A DNA stretch of 64,000 bases from Pseudomonas ovata (GCF_003131185.1 NZ_QFFU01000008.1:175043-239042); one strand, 5' to 3'; shown: positions 30,771 through 41,769, counted from the first letter of the stretch. Program-made: numbers and translations. The notes: generated from the sequence alone by a model not told the origin.

Positions 30771-33700
30771 GTGTCGATTCATATCGCCTTGCATCACGTC
30801 ACGCATTACCGCTACGAACGCGCAGTCGAACTCGGGCCTCAAGTGGTACGCCTGCGGCCGGCCGCCCATAGCCGCACGCGGGTGCTGTCCTACTCGCTCA
30901 AGGTGCTGCCGGACAACCACTTCATCAACTGGCAGCAGGACCCGCAGGGCAACTACCTGGCACGCCTGGTCTTCCCCGAGAAGACCAACGAGTTGCGTAT
31001 CGAGGTCGACCTGGTCGCGGAAATGGCGGTGTTCAACCCGTTCGACTTTTTCCTCGAGCCCTATGCCGAAAAGATTCCGTTCACCTACGCCAGCGAAGAA
31101 CTGCGTGAACTGGCGCCGTACCTGGAAAAGCTGCCGCTGACGCCGAAGTTCGAGGCCTACTTGCAAGGCATTGCGCGCGAGCCGTTGCCGAGCATCGATT
31201 TTCTGGTAGCGCTCAACCAGCGGGTCAACAGCGATATCGGCTACCTGATCCGCATGGAGCCCGGGGTGCAGACCCCTGAGCACACGTTGAGCAATGCCTC
31301 CGGCTCATGCCGGGACTCGGCCTGGCTGCTGGTGCAGTTGCTGCGTCACCTGGGGTTGGCGGCACGCTTCGTGTCCGGTTACCTGATCCAGCTCAAGGCC
31401 GATGTCCAGGCGCTGGACGGCCCGTCCGGCACCGACGTGGACTTCACCGACCTGCACGCCTGGTGCGAGGTGTATCTGCCGGGCGCCGGTTGGGTCGGCC
31501 TGGACGCCACCTCCGGCCTGCTGGCCGGTGAAGGGCATATTCCGTTGGCCTGCAGCCCGGAGCCGTCGTCGGCGGCGCCGATCAGCGGGCTGGTCGAACC
31601 GTGCGAAAGCGAATTCAGCCACGAGATGTCGGTAACCCGCATCTGGGAAGCGCCGCGCGTGACCCAGCCGTACACCGACACGCAGTGGGGCGAGATTCTT
31701 GCGCTCGGGCAACAGATTGACCGTGACCTGGAGCAGGGCGATGTGCGCCTGACCATGGGCGGCGAGCCCACCTTCGTGTCCATCGACGACCGCGACGGCG
31801 CCGAATGGAACACCGCCGCCCTGGGCCCTAACAAGCGACGCCTGTCGGCGCAATTGTTCCAGCGCCTGCGCGAGCATTACGCGCCCGGCAGCCTGGTGCA
31901 TTTCGGCCAGGGCAAGTGGTATCCCGGCGAGCAACTGCCGCGCTGGTCGCTGAACTGCTTCTGGCGCAAGGACGGCCAGCCGGTGTGGCGCAATCCCGAG
32001 CTGGTCGCCGATGAGCTGCGTGATCATGGCGCCACCAGCGAACTGGCCGCCCGCTTCCTGGCCAGTGTTGCCGAACGCCTGGGCGTGGCCTCGCGCTTCG
32101 TGTTCCCGGCGTATGAAGACAATTTCTACTACCTGTGGCGCGAAGGCCAGTTGCCGGTCAACGTCAGTGCCATCGACGCGCGGCTGAGCGACGAGATGGA
32201 ACGTGCGCGGTTGCGCAAGGTGTTCCATCAGGGCCTGGACAAGGTCATCGGCCAGGTGCTGCCGCTGGCCCGTACCGCTGCCGGCGAGCAGTGGCAGAGC
32301 GGGCGCTGGTACCTGCGTGATGAGCATTGCCGTCTGGTGCCGGGCGATTCGGCGCTGGGCTATCGCCTGCCGTTGGCCTCGCAGCCCTGGGTCAAGGCGG
32401 CTGAATACCCGTTCATTCACCCCAATGATCCCAATCAGGATTTCCCGGCGCTGGCGGATGCCGACAGTCTGGCCACGGCGGCGCCTGCTAGCGCAGACGA
32501 CACCGAGCGCACACCGGAAATCGACGAGTCTGCCGACTGGCTGACCCGCACCGCACTGTGTGCCGAAGTGCGCGAAGGGCGCCTGTACCTGTTCCTGCCA
32601 CCGTTGCAGAAGCTTGAGGAATTTTTGGAGCTGGTGGCCGTGATCGAGGCCACCGCCGAAGAGCTGCAGTGCCCGGTCCTGCTCGAAGGCTACGAGCCGC
32701 CGAGCGATCCGCGCCTGGCCAACTTCCGCATCACCCCGGACCCGGGTGTGATCGAGGTCAACGTGCAGCCGTCCGCCAACTGGGATGAGCTGGTCGAGCG
32801 CACCGAGTTTCTTTACGAGCAGGCGCGCCTGACCCGCCTGACCACCGAGAAATTCATGATCGACGGGCGCCACACCGGCACCGGCGGTGGCAACCATTTC
32901 GTGCTCGGTGGCGCGACGCCCGGCGATTCGCCGTTCCTGCGCCGTCCTGACCTGCTGCGCAGCCTGATCAGCTACTGGCATAACCACCCCTCGCTGTCGT
33001 ACCTGTTTTCCGGGCTGTTCATCGGCCCGACCTCCCAGGCGCCGCGCATCGACGAGGCGCGCAACGACTCGTTGTACGAGCTGGAAATTGCCTTTGCGCA
33101 AATGCCGGCCCCCGGCGAGGAGGTCGCGCCCTGGCTGGTCGACCGCTTGCTGCGCAACCTGTTGATCGATGTCACCGGCAACACGCACCGCGCCGAGTTC
33201 TGCATCGACAAACTGTATTCGCCCGACAGCGCCAGCGGCCGCCTGGGCCTGCTGGAGCTGCGCGCCTTCGAGATGCCGCCGCATGCGCGCATGAGCCTGG
33301 CCCAGCAACTGTTGCTGCGGGCCCTGGTGGCGCGTTTCTGGCGCGAGCCTTACCAGCCCGAGCGGCTGGCGCGCTGGGGCACCGAACTGCATGATCGCTT
33401 CATGCTTGCGCATTTCATCGAGCAGGATTTTGCCGATGTCATCACCGAACTCAACGAGGCGGGGTATCCGCTGAAGGCCGAGTGGTTCGCGGCGCACCTG
33501 GAATTTCGCTTTCCCAAGGTGGGCGACTACGAGGTCAATGGCATCGAGCTGGAACTGCGCCAGGCGCTGGAGCCCTGGCATGTGCTGGGTGAGGAGGGTT
33601 CCGGCGGCGGAGCGGTGCGCTACGTCGATTCTTCGCTGGAACGGCTCCAGGTGCGCCTCAAGGGCCTTGCGCCGCAGCGCTATGTGCTGACCTGCAACGG

Positions 33701-34067
33701 CATTCCGGTGCCGCTGCAACCGACCGGTACGGTGGGTGAGTTCGTGGCCGGGGTGCGTTACCGTGCCTGGCAGCCTTCCAATTGCCTGCAACCGACCATC
33801 CCGGTGCATGCGCCACTGGTTTTCGACCTGGTAGACACCTGGATGCAGCGCTCACTGGGTGGCTGCGAGTATCATGTCGCCCATCCGGGCGGGCGCAACT
33901 ACGAGACCCTGCCGGTCAACGGCAACGAAGCGGAAAGCCGGCGCCTGGCGCGCTTTTTCCGTTTCGGTCATACACCGGGCAAACTCAGTGTGCCGGCGCT
34001 CAATATTAACGCCGAGCTGCCGATGACGCTGGATATGCGCCGCCACCGACCGGCGCCCCGGGACTGA
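30771..34067 (+). CDS. large transglutaminase-like protein with DUF2126 domain
   Basis: The 1098-residue protein begins with a bacterial transglutaminase N-domain ([21 protein letters not shown]), then a transglutaminase-like core with Cys180 ([18 protein letters not shown]), His229 ([15 protein letters not shown]) and Asp245 (GLDATSG), an intact catalytic triad. About 800 residues of DUF2126 follow, with [20 protein letters not shown] and the [17 protein letters not shown] block. No signal peptide, so cytoplasmic. GTG 30771 has AGGAGG upstream. It is first of three genes that recur together with a circularly permuted ATP-grasp/alpha-E protein, a set predicted to synthesise or modify peptides. 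The substrate is unknown. Confidence 0.88.
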   Translation: MSIHIALHHVTHYRYERAVELGPQVVRLRPAAHSRTRVLSYSLKVLPDNHFINWQQDPQGNYLARLVFPEKTNELRIEVDLVAEMAVFNPFDFFLEPYAEKIPFTYASEELRELAPYLEKLPLTPKFEAYLQGIAREPLPSIDFLVALNQRVNSDIGYLIRMEPGVQTPEHTLSNASGSCRDSAWLLVQLLRHLGLAARFVSGYLIQLKADVQALDGPSGTDVDFTDLHAWCEVYLPGAGWVGLDATSGLLAGEGHIPLACSPEPSSAAPISGLVEPCESEFSHEMSVTRIWEAPRVTQPYTDTQWGEILALGQQIDRDLEQGDVRLTMGGEPTFVSIDDRDGAEWNTAALGPNKRRLSAQLFQRLREHYAPGSLVHFGQGKWYPGEQLPRWSLNCFWRKDGQPVWRNPELVADELRDHGATSELAARFLASVAERLGVASRFVFPAYEDNFYYLWREGQLPVNVSAIDARLSDEMERARLRKVFHQGLDKVIGQVLPLARTAAGEQWQSGRWYLRDEHCRLVPGDSALGYRLPLASQPWVKAAEYPFIHPNDPNQDFPALADADSLATAAPASADDTERTPEIDESADWLTRTALCAEVREGRLYLFLPPLQKLEEFLELVAVIEATAEELQCPVLLEGYEPPSDPRLANFRITPDPGVIEVNVQPSANWDELVERTEFLYEQARLTRLTTEKFMIDGRHTGTGGGNHFVLGGATPGDSPFLRRPDLLRSLISYWHNHPSLSYLFSGLFIGPTSQAPRIDEARNDSLYELEIAFAQMPAPGEEVAPWLVDRLLRNLLIDVTGNTHRAEFCIDKLYSPDSASGRLGLLELRAFEMPPHARMSLAQQLLLRALVARFWREPYQPERLARWGTELHDRFMLAHFIEQDFADVITELNEAGYPLKAEWFAAHLEFRFPKVGDYEVNGIELELRQALEPWHVLGEEGSGGGAVRYVDSSLERLQVRLKGLAPQRYVLTCNGIPVPLQPTGTVGEFVAGVRYRAWQPSNCLQPTIPVHAPLVFDLVDTWMQRSLGGCEYHVAHPGGRNYETLPVNGNEAESRRLARFFRFGHTPGKLSVPALNINAELPMTLDMRRHRPAPRD

Positions 34068-34078
34068 CCGATCGTGAT

Positions 34079-34123
34079 TGACGGCCCGCCGCCTTGCATG
34101 ACCTGCAAGGCGGCGGGCCGTCA
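34079..34123. repeat. perfect 20-bp inverted repeat between operon genes
   Basis: The arms 34079-34098 and 34104-34123 are perfect 20-base complements with a five-base TGACC loop. The stem is highly GC-rich (CGGCCCGCCGCC core). It lies 11 bases after the DUF2126 stop and has no T tract, so it may be a bidirectional terminator, an mRNA-stabilising stem or a recombination product. Confidence 0.8.
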
Positions 34124-34245
34124 TGGGCTCAAGCCGCGTAAAAACGTAGCGAGCACAATCGTTTCATACGACCGCACTCGGCAGCACCGTAGTGACATCC
34201 GTGTGAGTCAACCTGTCGTACCCATCGCCATCTGCCGAGCCTTGC

Positions 34246-36741
34246 ATGCCTGATCTGCTTGACTGTTACCCCTTTTCGCCGGGGACCTACCACGAGATGC
34301 TCGACGCCCCAGGCACATTGCGTGCGCACTGGCGGCGCCTGCATGCGCATCTGCAACGCAGCAGTCCGACGCAACTGGTGCAGCGTCAGGCCTTGCTGAC
34401 CCGGCAGATCCAGGAAAACGGCGTGACCTACAACGTCTATGCCGACCCCAAGGGCGCCGACCGGCCCTGGGAGCTGGACCTGTTGCCGCATGTGATTGCG
34501 GCCGATGAATGGCAACAGATCGAAGCCGGCATCGCCCAGCGTGCACGCCTGCTCAATGCCGTGCTGGCCGACCTTTACGGGCCGCAGACCCTGATCGCCG
34601 AAGGCTTGCTGCCGGCCGAACTGGTGTTCGGACACGACAACTTCCTGTGGCCGTGCCAAGGCATGAAACCGCCCGAAGGCACCTTTCTGCATATGTATGC
34701 AGTGGACCTGGCGCGCACCCCTGACGGACGCTGGTGGGTGACTGCCGACCGTACCCAGGCACCCTCGGGCGCCGGTTATGCCCTGGAAAACCGCCAGAGC
34801 GTTGCCCGTGCCCTGCCGGAAATCTACCGCGACCTCAAGGTCCGTCACCTGGCGGGTTTTTTCGACACCTTGCAGCAGACCCTGGCCCGTCAGGCGCCGG
34901 CCGACCAGGAGGCGCCGCTGGTGGTGCTGCTGACGCCGGGACGGTTCAACGAGAGCTACTTTGAACACCTGTACCTGGCGCGCCACCTGGGTTACCCGCT
35001 GGTAGAGGGCGGCGACCTCACGGTGCGTGATGCCAAGGTCTACCTCAAGACCCTGAGCGGCCTGCGCCGGGTTCACGCCATCATGCGCCGGCTCGACGAC
35101 GACTTCTGCGACCCGCTGGAGCTGCGCACCGATTCGGCCCTGGGCGTGCCGGGGCTGCTTGAAGCGGTACGCCAGGGCCAGGTATTGGTGGCCAACGCGC
35201 TGGGCAGCGGCGTGCTGGAATCGCCTGGCTTGCTGGGGTTCCTGCCCAAGATCTGCGAGTACCTGTTCGGCGAAACGCTGCTGTTGCCGTCGATCGCGAC
35301 CTGGTGGTGCGGTGAGCCGCCGGTGCTGGAGCAGGCGCTGGCGAAACTGCCCGACCTGCTGTTCAAGCCGACCTTTCCGTCGCAACGTTTTGCGCCGGTG
35401 TTCGGTCGTGACCTGGATGACACGCAGCGCGAGGCTTTGGCTCGGCGCATTCAGGCGCGTCCCTACGCCTATGTGGCCCAGGAACTGGCGCAGTTGTCCC
35501 AGGCACCGGTGTTACAGGACGACGGTACTGCCCTGGAGCCGCGTGCGATTGGCATGCGCCTGTACGCGGTGGCCAGCGAAGAAGGCTACCGGGTATTGCC
35601 TGGCGGCCTGACCCGTGTCGCGGCGCAAGCCAATGCCGACGTGGTGTCGATGCAGCGTGGCGGGGCCAGCAAGGACACTTGGGTGCTGGGCGAGCGCGCC
35701 CATGCCAGCGAACCCTGGAAGGGGCGGCGCAGCATCGGCGTGCATGACCTGATTCGCCGCGACCCCTACCTGCCGTCGCGGGTGGTGGAAAACCTGTTCT
35801 GGTTCGGCCGTTACAGCGAACGCTGCGACGACAGTGCGCGGCTGTTGCGCATCATGCTGGCGCGCTACATCGACGGCGACGACCCGCTGGCCTTGCAGGC
35901 GGCGGTCGAACTGGCCGAGCGCCTGGGGCTGCTGCCCGAGGTCGAAGAAGACGAGACCTTGGAGCAGCGCCTGCTGACCGCTGTTGTAGGGGAAGACTGG
36001 GTGTTCAGCCTGCGCGCCAGCCTGCAGCGCTTGCAGTGGGCCGCCTCGCAGGTGCGCGGCAAGCTGTCCCGGGAAAACTGGCAGGCGCTGATCGAGTTGC
36101 AGCGCGAAGCCCAGAGCCTGGAAACCGAGACGCCGGACTTTGGCGAGTTGCTGGACTTTCTTAACCGCCTGGTGATGTCGCTGGCGGCGCTGTCCGGGTT
36201 TGCCCTGGACGACATGACCCGTGACGAAGGCTGGAGCTTTCTGATGATCGGCCGGCGCATCGAACGCCTGCGCTTTCTCAGCAACACCCTGGCGGCCTTT
36301 CTGCGCGGGGCGGCGGTCAAGGACCAGCCGGCGCTGGAGTGGCTGCTGGAGCTGGGCAACAGCAGCATCACCTACCGCTCGCGCTACATGGCCGTGCCGC
36401 AGCTGATCCCGGTGCTGGACCTGCTGCTGCTCGACGAGCAGAACCCGCATGCCGTGCTGTTCCAGCTCAAGCAGGTGTCGCGCTCGTTGCGGCGCCTGAA
36501 CGAAACCTTCGACTCGCCACGTGACAACAGCCTGGCTGACCTGTCCCGGCAGTTGGCGCGTGTCGACCTGGGCAACCTGGAAAACCCGTTGTTCGGTGAC
36601 AGCGGCGTGGCCTCGGCGCTGGAAGCGCTGGCCGACCTGTTGCAAGCCGTGGGCGATGCCAGTGGCCAGGTCTCCGATCGCCTGGCACTGCGCCATTTTG
36701 CCCATGTCGATGATGTCAGCCAGCGTACGGTGTCCGTCTGA
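34246..36741 (+). CDS. circularly permuted ATP-grasp protein fused to alpha-E domain
   Basis: The N-terminal half (about 1-480) is a circularly permuted type 2 ATP-grasp ligase: QENGVTYNVYADPKGADRPW, GHDNFLWPCQG, WVTADRTQAPSGAGYALENR, LLTPGRFNESYFEHLYLAR and KTLSGLRRVHAIMRRLDDDF. The C-terminal half (about 510-831) is an alpha-E helical domain beginning ENLFWFGRYSERCDD. Fusion of the two in one chain is the usual form in Pseudomonas. Such proteins are predicted carboxylate-amine ligases, possibly adding amino acids to a peptide or protein. Length is 831 residues. The start at ATG 34246 has only a weak site upstream. It overlaps the next gene by one base. Confidence 0.88.
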   Translation: MPDLLDCYPFSPGTYHEMLDAPGTLRAHWRRLHAHLQRSSPTQLVQRQALLTRQIQENGVTYNVYADPKGADRPWELDLLPHVIAADEWQQIEAGIAQRARLLNAVLADLYGPQTLIAEGLLPAELVFGHDNFLWPCQGMKPPEGTFLHMYAVDLARTPDGRWWVTADRTQAPSGAGYALENRQSVARALPEIYRDLKVRHLAGFFDTLQQTLARQAPADQEAPLVVLLTPGRFNESYFEHLYLARHLGYPLVEGGDLTVRDAKVYLKTLSGLRRVHAIMRRLDDDFCDPLELRTDSALGVPGLLEAVRQGQVLVANALGSGVLESPGLLGFLPKICEYLFGETLLLPSIATWWCGEPPVLEQALAKLPDLLFKPTFPSQRFAPVFGRDLDDTQREALARRIQARPYAYVAQELAQLSQAPVLQDDGTALEPRAIGMRLYAVASEEGYRVLPGGLTRVAAQANADVVSMQRGGASKDTWVLGERAHASEPWKGRRSIGVHDLIRRDPYLPSRVVENLFWFGRYSERCDDSARLLRIMLARYIDGDDPLALQAAVELAERLGLLPEVEEDETLEQRLLTAVVGEDWVFSLRASLQRLQWAASQVRGKLSRENWQALIELQREAQSLETETPDFGELLDFLNRLVMSLAALSGFALDDMTRDEGWSFLMIGRRIERLRFLSNTLAAFLRGAAVKDQPALEWLLELGNSSITYRSRYMAVPQLIPVLDLLLLDEQNPHAVLFQLKQVSRSLRRLNETFDSPRDNSLADLSRQLARVDLGNLENPLFGDSGVASALEALADLLQAVGDASGQVSDRLALRHFAHVDDVSQRTVSV

Positions 36742-37634
36742 TGAGTGCTCACTACCAGATCTTTCACGATACTCACTACCACTACGACAGCCCGGTCTCG
36801 CTGGCTCAGCAACTGGCGCACCTGTGGCCACGCAACAGCCCGTGGCAGCGCTGCCTGGAGCAGCAACTGGAGATCAGCCCGGTGCCGACCATGCGCCGCG
36901 ACGAGCTGGATGTGTTCGGCAACCCGGTGACCCGCCTGGCCTTCGAGCGCCCGCACGACGAGTTGCAGATCAATGCCCAATTGCGCGTCGAGGTGCTCGA
37001 GCGTCCGGTGCTGGACTTCGAACAGTCCAGCGCCTGGGAGCTGACCCGCAATGCCCTGACCTACAGCGCGCAGCCCTTGAATGCCAACATTCTGGATGCC
37101 TGTCGCTATCGCTTCGAATCGCCCTACATTCACCTCAAGCGTGCGTTCACGGACTTCTCCGACGACTGCTTCGTGCCGGGTCGCCCGGTACTGCTGGGCG
37201 CCCAGGCCTTGATGGAAAAGATCTTCAAGGAATTCACCTTCGACGCCGAGGCCACCCAGGTTGCCACGCCGCTGGTGGAAGTACTGGAGCGCCGGCGCGG
37301 GGTTTGCCAGGACTTCGCCCACCTGATGCTTGCCTGCCTGCGCTCGCGTGGTCTGGCGGCGCGCTATATCAGCGGCTACCTGCTGACCCAGCCACCTCCC
37401 GGCCAGCCCCGGCTGATCGGCGCCGATGCCTCGCACGCCTGGGTGTCGGTGTTCTGTCCGGCCCTGGGTTGGGTCGATTTCGACCCGACCAACAATATCC
37501 AGCCGGCGCTGGAGCACATCACCCTGGCCTGGGGCCGGGATTTTTCCGATGTCTCGCCCCTGCGCGGTGTGATCCTGGGCGGCGGTAGCCATGATCCGGA
37601 AGTCAGCGTGACGGTGATGCCGGTCGAAGGCTGA
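36741..37634 (+). CDS. transglutaminase-like cysteine peptidase family protein
   Basis: The 297-residue cytoplasmic protein has the bacterial transglutaminase N-domain (IFHDTHYHYDSPVSLAQQ) and a catalytic core with Cys189 (RGVCQDFAHLMLACLRSRG), His232 (ADASHAWVSVF) and Asp248 (VDFDPTNN). It overlaps the ATP-grasp/alpha-E gene (TGATG). These enzymes are more often proteases or amidases than protein crosslinkers. Together with the other two genes it may trim or cleave what the ATP-grasp ligase builds. Third and last gene of the operon. Confidence 0.9.
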   Translation: MSAHYQIFHDTHYHYDSPVSLAQQLAHLWPRNSPWQRCLEQQLEISPVPTMRRDELDVFGNPVTRLAFERPHDELQINAQLRVEVLERPVLDFEQSSAWELTRNALTYSAQPLNANILDACRYRFESPYIHLKRAFTDFSDDCFVPGRPVLLGAQALMEKIFKEFTFDAEATQVATPLVEVLERRRGVCQDFAHLMLACLRSRGLAARYISGYLLTQPPPGQPRLIGADASHAWVSVFCPALGWVDFDPTNNIQPALEHITLAWGRDFSDVSPLRGVILGGGSHDPEVSVTVMPVEG

Positions 37635-37727
37635 CCGCAGGCGGCGTCACGTTGCCGCAGATGATTGGAACCCTGGCCCGGATCAGGCAGTCTTCTCGGC
37701 ACACCCTATTATTCTCAGGAGTTTTAC

Positions 37728-38174
37728 ATGAGCGCCAAGCTTGTGATGCTGTCCCTGTTGACCCTGGCCAGCGGCCAGGTGCTGGCCGCCGAATGCAAGG
37801 CCACGGTCGAGTCCAACGACATGATGCAATTCACCACCCCGGCCGTTGAAATCGACAAGAGCTGCAAGACTTTCACCGTCGAACTCAAGCACATCGGCAA
37901 CCTACCCAGAAATGTCATGGGCCACAACTGGGTGCTGACCAAAGAGAGCGACATGCAAGGCGTCGCCACCGATGGCATGAGCGCCAGTATCGATAACGGT
38001 CATATCAAGGAAGGCGACACCCGCGTCATCGCCCATACCAAACTGATCGGTGGCGGTGAAAGCGATTCGGTCACCTTCGATGTCTCGAAGCTCGATCCGG
38101 CAGAAAAATACAAATTCTTCTGCTCGTTCCCAGGCCATGTGGCCGTGATGCAAGGCGACGTAATCCTGAAATAA
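37728..38174 (+). CDS. azu: azurin (blue copper protein)
   Basis: Periplasmic type 1 copper electron carrier for denitrification and stress respiration. The signal peptide [20 protein letters not shown] is cleaved before AECKATVES. Copper ligands can be read directly: Gly and His in NVMGHNW, then Cys, His and Met in [14 protein letters not shown]. The structural disulfide cysteines lie in AECKAT and KSCKTF. Length is 148 residues. CAGGAG at 37716-37721 sets the start. No ANR box was found in the 93 bases upstream. The neighbours nadE-pncB are the same as in P. aeruginosa. Confidence 0.97.
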   Translation: MSAKLVMLSLLTLASGQVLAAECKATVESNDMMQFTTPAVEIDKSCKTFTVELKHIGNLPRNVMGHNWVLTKESDMQGVATDGMSASIDNGHIKEGDTRVIAHTKLIGGGESDSVTFDVSKLDPAEKYKFFCSFPGHVAVMQGDVILK

Positions 38175-38291
38175 CCCCATGCAGGCCTGGCTGGGCGGCA
38201 ATCCGCCGGGCGGCGATCCGCTTCAGCCGGGAACGGCGCACCACGGTATCGGGAAAGGCCATGACACCCCTCAGGCCCTTCCCGCCAGCCA

Positions 38292-39119
38292 TCAAGGCGC
38301 GTAAGGCAATTCCCGCTTGTGCTGGGTCTTGGCATAGGTCTCGCTGATGATCCTGAACGCCTCTTCACGCACCGGCTCGCCATGCAGAAAGGCATCGATC
38401 TCGGTATAGGTCACGCCATGCGCCGCCTCGTCCGGCTTGCCGGGGGCCAGGTCTTCCAGATCGGCAGTGGGCACTTTCTCTACCAGAAACTCCGGCGCAC
38501 CAAAACTGCGGGCGATGGCACGCACCTGGTTCTTCACCAGGCCGCTGAGCGGTGCCAGGTCGCAGGCGCCATCACCAAACTTGGTGAAAAAGCCCATCAC
38601 CGCCTCAGCCGCATGGTCCGTGCCGATCACCAGGCCCTGGCAGGCACCCGCGATGGTGTACTGCGCCACCATGCGTGCACGGGCCTTGGTATTGCCGACC
38701 ACGAAATCCACGGCTGCCGGTGTCTGGTCGTCGAACGCCCTGACCTCGGCCACCAGAGCCTTGACACTGGGGCCGATATTCACGGTATGGCGCTCGTCCG
38801 GGGCAATGAAGTCCACGGCGGCGGTGGCTTCGTGCTCATCATGCTGGACGTGATAAGGCAGGCGTACCGCCACAAAGCGATAGGCAGTGTCGCCGGTGCT
38901 TTCGCGCAGCTCACGCACCGCACGCTGGGCCAGCAAGCCTGCAGCCAGGGAATCGACGCCGCCACTGATGCCCAGTACCAGGGCCTTGAGGCGGGCATTG
39001 CGCAGGCATTGCTTGATGAACTCGACACGCCGGGTCACTTCGGCCTGCAGCGCAGCGTCATTGGCAAACGGCGGTTGGACCTTGAGGTGTTCGGCAATCT
39101 GGCGTTGTAGGGCTTGCAT
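38292..39119 (-). CDS. nadE: NH3-dependent NAD+ synthetase
   Basis: Adenylates and amidates nicotinic acid adenine dinucleotide to NAD+. The PP-loop [19 protein letters not shown] is at about residues 48-66. [32 protein letters not shown] and the C-terminal [15 protein letters not shown] are the family motifs. No glutaminase domain, so it uses free ammonia. ATG 39119 with AAGGAGCG upstream gives 275 residues, the E. coli length; the frame extends further without a better site. It lies 32 bases downstream of pncB, as an operon. Confidence 0.96.
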   Translation of the reverse strand: MQALQRQIAEHLKVQPPFANDAALQAEVTRRVEFIKQCLRNARLKALVLGISGGVDSLAAGLLAQRAVRELRESTGDTAYRFVAVRLPYHVQHDEHEATAAVDFIAPDERHTVNIGPSVKALVAEVRAFDDQTPAAVDFVVGNTKARARMVAQYTIAGACQGLVIGTDHAAEAVMGFFTKFGDGACDLAPLSGLVKNQVRAIARSFGAPEFLVEKVPTADLEDLAPGKPDEAAHGVTYTEIDAFLHGEPVREEAFRIISETYAKTQHKRELPYAP

Positions 39120-39151
39120 GAAACGCTCCTTGTGAAATGAGGATTGGAGAC

Positions 39152-40363
39152 TTATTTGCCGGGCTCTGCGGGCACCTTGAACACATGGCGCAGGTAGGCG
39201 ACAAAGTTGGGGTCCTTGCACTGGGCCTTGCCCGGCTCATCGGAAATCTTCGCCACCGGCTGGCCGGCGCAGGCCGTCATTTTCAGCACCATGTTCGTCG
39301 GTTTGACACCCGGAATGTCGGCCGTCAGGTTGGTGCCGATACCAAAACTGACATTGATGCGCCCGCGCAGTGCCCGAAAAATCTCCAGGGCGCGTGGCAG
39401 GCTCAGGCCATCGGAAAACACCAGGGTCTTGCTCATCGGCTCGATGCCCAGCTTATGGTAGTGGGCAATGCATTTTTCGGCCCACTTCACCGGGTCACCC
39501 GAGTCATGCCGCAAGCCGTCGAACAGCTTGGCAAAGTACAGATCGAAATCGCTCAGGAAGGCATCGGTGGTGATGCAGTCGGTCAGGGCAATACCCAGCA
39601 GGCCGCGGTATTCGCGCACCCAGCAATCGAGGGCGGCGCTCTGGCTGTCGATCAGCCGTGGCCCCAGCTGCTGGTGCGCCATGATCCACTCGTGGGCCAT
39701 GGTGCCCAGTGGCTTGATGTCCATTTTTTGCGCCAGGTGCACGTTGCTGGTGCCGACGAACTGGCCGGGAAAGTCGCGTTTCAATACCTCGACCACGGTC
39801 TCTTGCACGGCATAGGAAAAGCGTCGGCGCGTGCCGAAGTCAGCGACTTTCAGTTCCGCCAGTTCATCGGCAGCAGCATTGGCGCTCAACCAGTCGAACT
39901 TGGCGTGCAACTGGTCGCGGGCCTGATCGAGGATGATTTCCGGGTGCCGGTGACGATTGCGCACCTCGCTGACAATGGCCAGCAGCGGTACTTCAAAGAG
40001 AATCACATGCAGCCACGGCCCGTGCAGGCGAATGCACAACTCATCGTTCTCGACACTGGCTTTCACATAACGGGTATTGAAGCGGAACAGGCCGAGAAAG
40101 CGCAGGAAGTCCGGCTTCAGGAAGGTGATGTTTTCCAGGAAGCCCAGTTGCTCGTCGCCCAGCGACAGCTCGCACAACCGCTCGATCTGCTGGCGAATCT
40201 CCGGCAGGTAGGGCCGCAGGTCCTCGCCATTGCGGCAGCGAAACTCCCATTCCACATCCACGTTCGGGTAGTTGTGCAGCACGGCCTGCATCATGGTCAG
40301 CTTGTAGAAATCGGTGTCGATCAGGTTCTGCACGATGCGTTCGGAGAAAGCGCTCTCGCTCAT
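39152..40363 (-). CDS. pncB: nicotinate phosphoribosyltransferase
   Basis: Makes nicotinate mononucleotide from nicotinate and PRPP in NAD salvage. The N-terminus [18 protein letters not shown] is diagnostic, followed by [45 protein letters not shown] and [12 protein letters not shown] 40363 gives 403 residues; the frame remains open to 40546 but the upstream part is not family-like. It forms an operon with nadE. In P. aeruginosa the nicotinamidase gene follows, but it is absent here, where an unrelated lipoprotein gene lies on the other strand. Confidence 0.96.
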   Translation of the reverse strand: MSESAFSERIVQNLIDTDFYKLTMMQAVLHNYPNVDVEWEFRCRNGEDLRPYLPEIRQQIERLCELSLGDEQLGFLENITFLKPDFLRFLGLFRFNTRYVKASVENDELCIRLHGPWLHVILFEVPLLAIVSEVRNRHRHPEIILDQARDQLHAKFDWLSANAAADELAELKVADFGTRRRFSYAVQETVVEVLKRDFPGQFVGTSNVHLAQKMDIKPLGTMAHEWIMAHQQLGPRLIDSQSAALDCWVREYRGLLGIALTDCITTDAFLSDFDLYFAKLFDGLRHDSGDPVKWAEKCIAHYHKLGIEPMSKTLVFSDGLSLPRALEIFRALRGRINVSFGIGTNLTADIPGVKPTNMVLKMTACAGQPVAKISDEPGKAQCKDPNFVAYLRHVFKVPAEPGK

Positions 40364-40561
40364 CGGGTGACTCCGGCATGGCCGCGCGCACGGCGCGACC
40401 TGGACAAAAGTAGGTTTGGCAGCACGAGGCTCAAGGGTCAGGCCGCCTGATCGATGTGCGTACCGAGAGCGACATGATGCCAGCGGTGGAGGGCGAGGGG
40501 GGATTTCTTTCATCAGGACAGGGGGGTGAACGGGTTGTTTCAACATCGCTTACTTGATAAG

Positions 40562-40593
40562 GGATAAGTTCGTATGGTGTGTAGGACTTATCC
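40562..40593. promoter_or_regulatory. candidate operator: GGATAAGT inverted repeat
   Basis: GGATAAGT at 40562-40569 and ACTTATCC at 40586-40593 form a perfect 8-bp dyad with a 16-base spacer, about 100 bases before the lipoprotein ATG. The whole stretch 40540-40693 is A+T-rich compared with the surroundings. No confident -35/-10 pair. Confidence 0.45.
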
Positions 40594-40693
40594 TGAAGTT
40601 ATGTAAGTGGTGTCTTTGAATTAAGGCGGTCGGTAGACTTTTTCTGGTTGCAGTGTAGGGTTTTCATCTCAATGGAGTGTTGAAGGTATTTTA

Positions 40694-41647
40694 ATGAAAC
40701 CCAGTTGTTTGCCGGTTAAAGGCACCGTGCTGGCCAGTCTTTTGTTTTTGGCAGGCTGCTCGCAAGAGTTTGCAACCTTGCATTTCGATAATGCCGTGGA
40801 CAGGAGATTCCAGGTGCCAGGGCGCGAAGAAAAGATGGACTATCGGGAGGCGTTGCTTGATGAGTTATCAAAACGGGACGTCAATGTCGAGCAGCTGGAA
40901 GTCCTGCCGGATAAAAAAGATGCCCACGCACTTCACCTTCGTGTCAGTCGCTCACTGGACCCGCTGCAAAGGGCGCGCATTCAGCATTATCTTGCACAGC
41001 AGCTGGATGATCGCAAGGCGGCCAGCTATGCCGCCACGCTGGACACTTATCCCGAGCGGGTGAAACTTCCAGAAGGCAGAGGCACGCCTGATCTTTCCGA
41101 GAGGGCCAGGACGTTCAGTCTTGAGCCCCAAGGCCAGCCGACGATAAACATCCTCAGGGTCGGAAATTATATAGAGCTGGTGTTGAATACAACGTCATCG
41201 CTCATGCAGTGTGAGGTTTCATATTCCCTGGAAAAGGGCTTGCCTTTTTATACCGTGAGGCTGGTTTCGGATGAGCCGGGGCAGGCGCAAAAGACTGATC
41301 ATAATGCCGAGGTCACTGGACGCGTGTCCCAGGGTGCCTATGCTGGCGTTATTGAAGCCGACCTCAGGTTTCATGATCCGAAACTGGCCAGGCTTGTTGA
41401 TGAAGGCAAGGTCGATGTCAGGATGAAATCCAGGCCATTCAAGGGAATCGAGGACCTTAACTTCATTATTGACGGGCTGGGTCATGGCAGTCACCAGAAT
41501 GGCGCTCTTTCCTCAGGTGCCTATTATGCGCGTCAGCGCCAATGCGACGAGTTGGCAAGGGATTTGGGCAGGCCGTTTTCATTTCATATGGGCGAAGGGC
41601 TGGATCGACTGTCCCGTGTGACATTCAAGGGGGGCGGATCAACGTGA
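40694..41647 (+). CDS. putative lipoprotein, unrecognised family (paralogue of the gene at 43237-44205)
   Basis: The 317-residue protein has a lipoprotein signal peptide ending LFLAGC with Cys22 and Ser at +2, predicting the outer membrane. I do not recognise the family. It shares a layout with the lipoprotein encoded at 43237-44205: ATLHF or ATLIF right after the lipobox, EADLRFHDPKLARLVDEGKV matching an ADLRGLLNEGKV block, and a C-terminal LGRPFSF followed by GLD-L--VTF. A cysteine about 11 residues before LGRPFSF is also shared. The gene is less G+C-rich than its neighbours, suggesting transfer. GAAGG precedes ATG 40694. Confidence 0.8.
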   Translation: MKPSCLPVKGTVLASLLFLAGCSQEFATLHFDNAVDRRFQVPGREEKMDYREALLDELSKRDVNVEQLEVLPDKKDAHALHLRVSRSLDPLQRARIQHYLAQQLDDRKAASYAATLDTYPERVKLPEGRGTPDLSERARTFSLEPQGQPTINILRVGNYIELVLNTTSSLMQCEVSYSLEKGLPFYTVRLVSDEPGQAQKTDHNAEVTGRVSQGAYAGVIEADLRFHDPKLARLVDEGKVDVRMKSRPFKGIEDLNFIIDGLGHGSHQNGALSSGAYYARQRQCDELARDLGRPFSFHMGEGLDRLSRVTFKGGGST

Positions 41648-41769
41648 CAGGTTGACTGGCTTGAACAAGCGGGCCTGCTCCATCCGGACAGGTCCGCCAT
41701 TCAATTTGACGACCAGAGCGTTGCCTTGGGAATTTGAAAGCCAGGCTACCGTAGACGCGAAGCATGACA

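Noticed and set aside
31305..33809. Minus-strand open frame of 834 codons opposite the DUF2126 gene
   Set aside because: Antisense to a strongly conserved coding region and without any recognisable domain.
37635..37727. ANR/FNR box for azurin
   Set aside because: No TTGAT-N4-ATCAA or near match in the upstream 93 bases.
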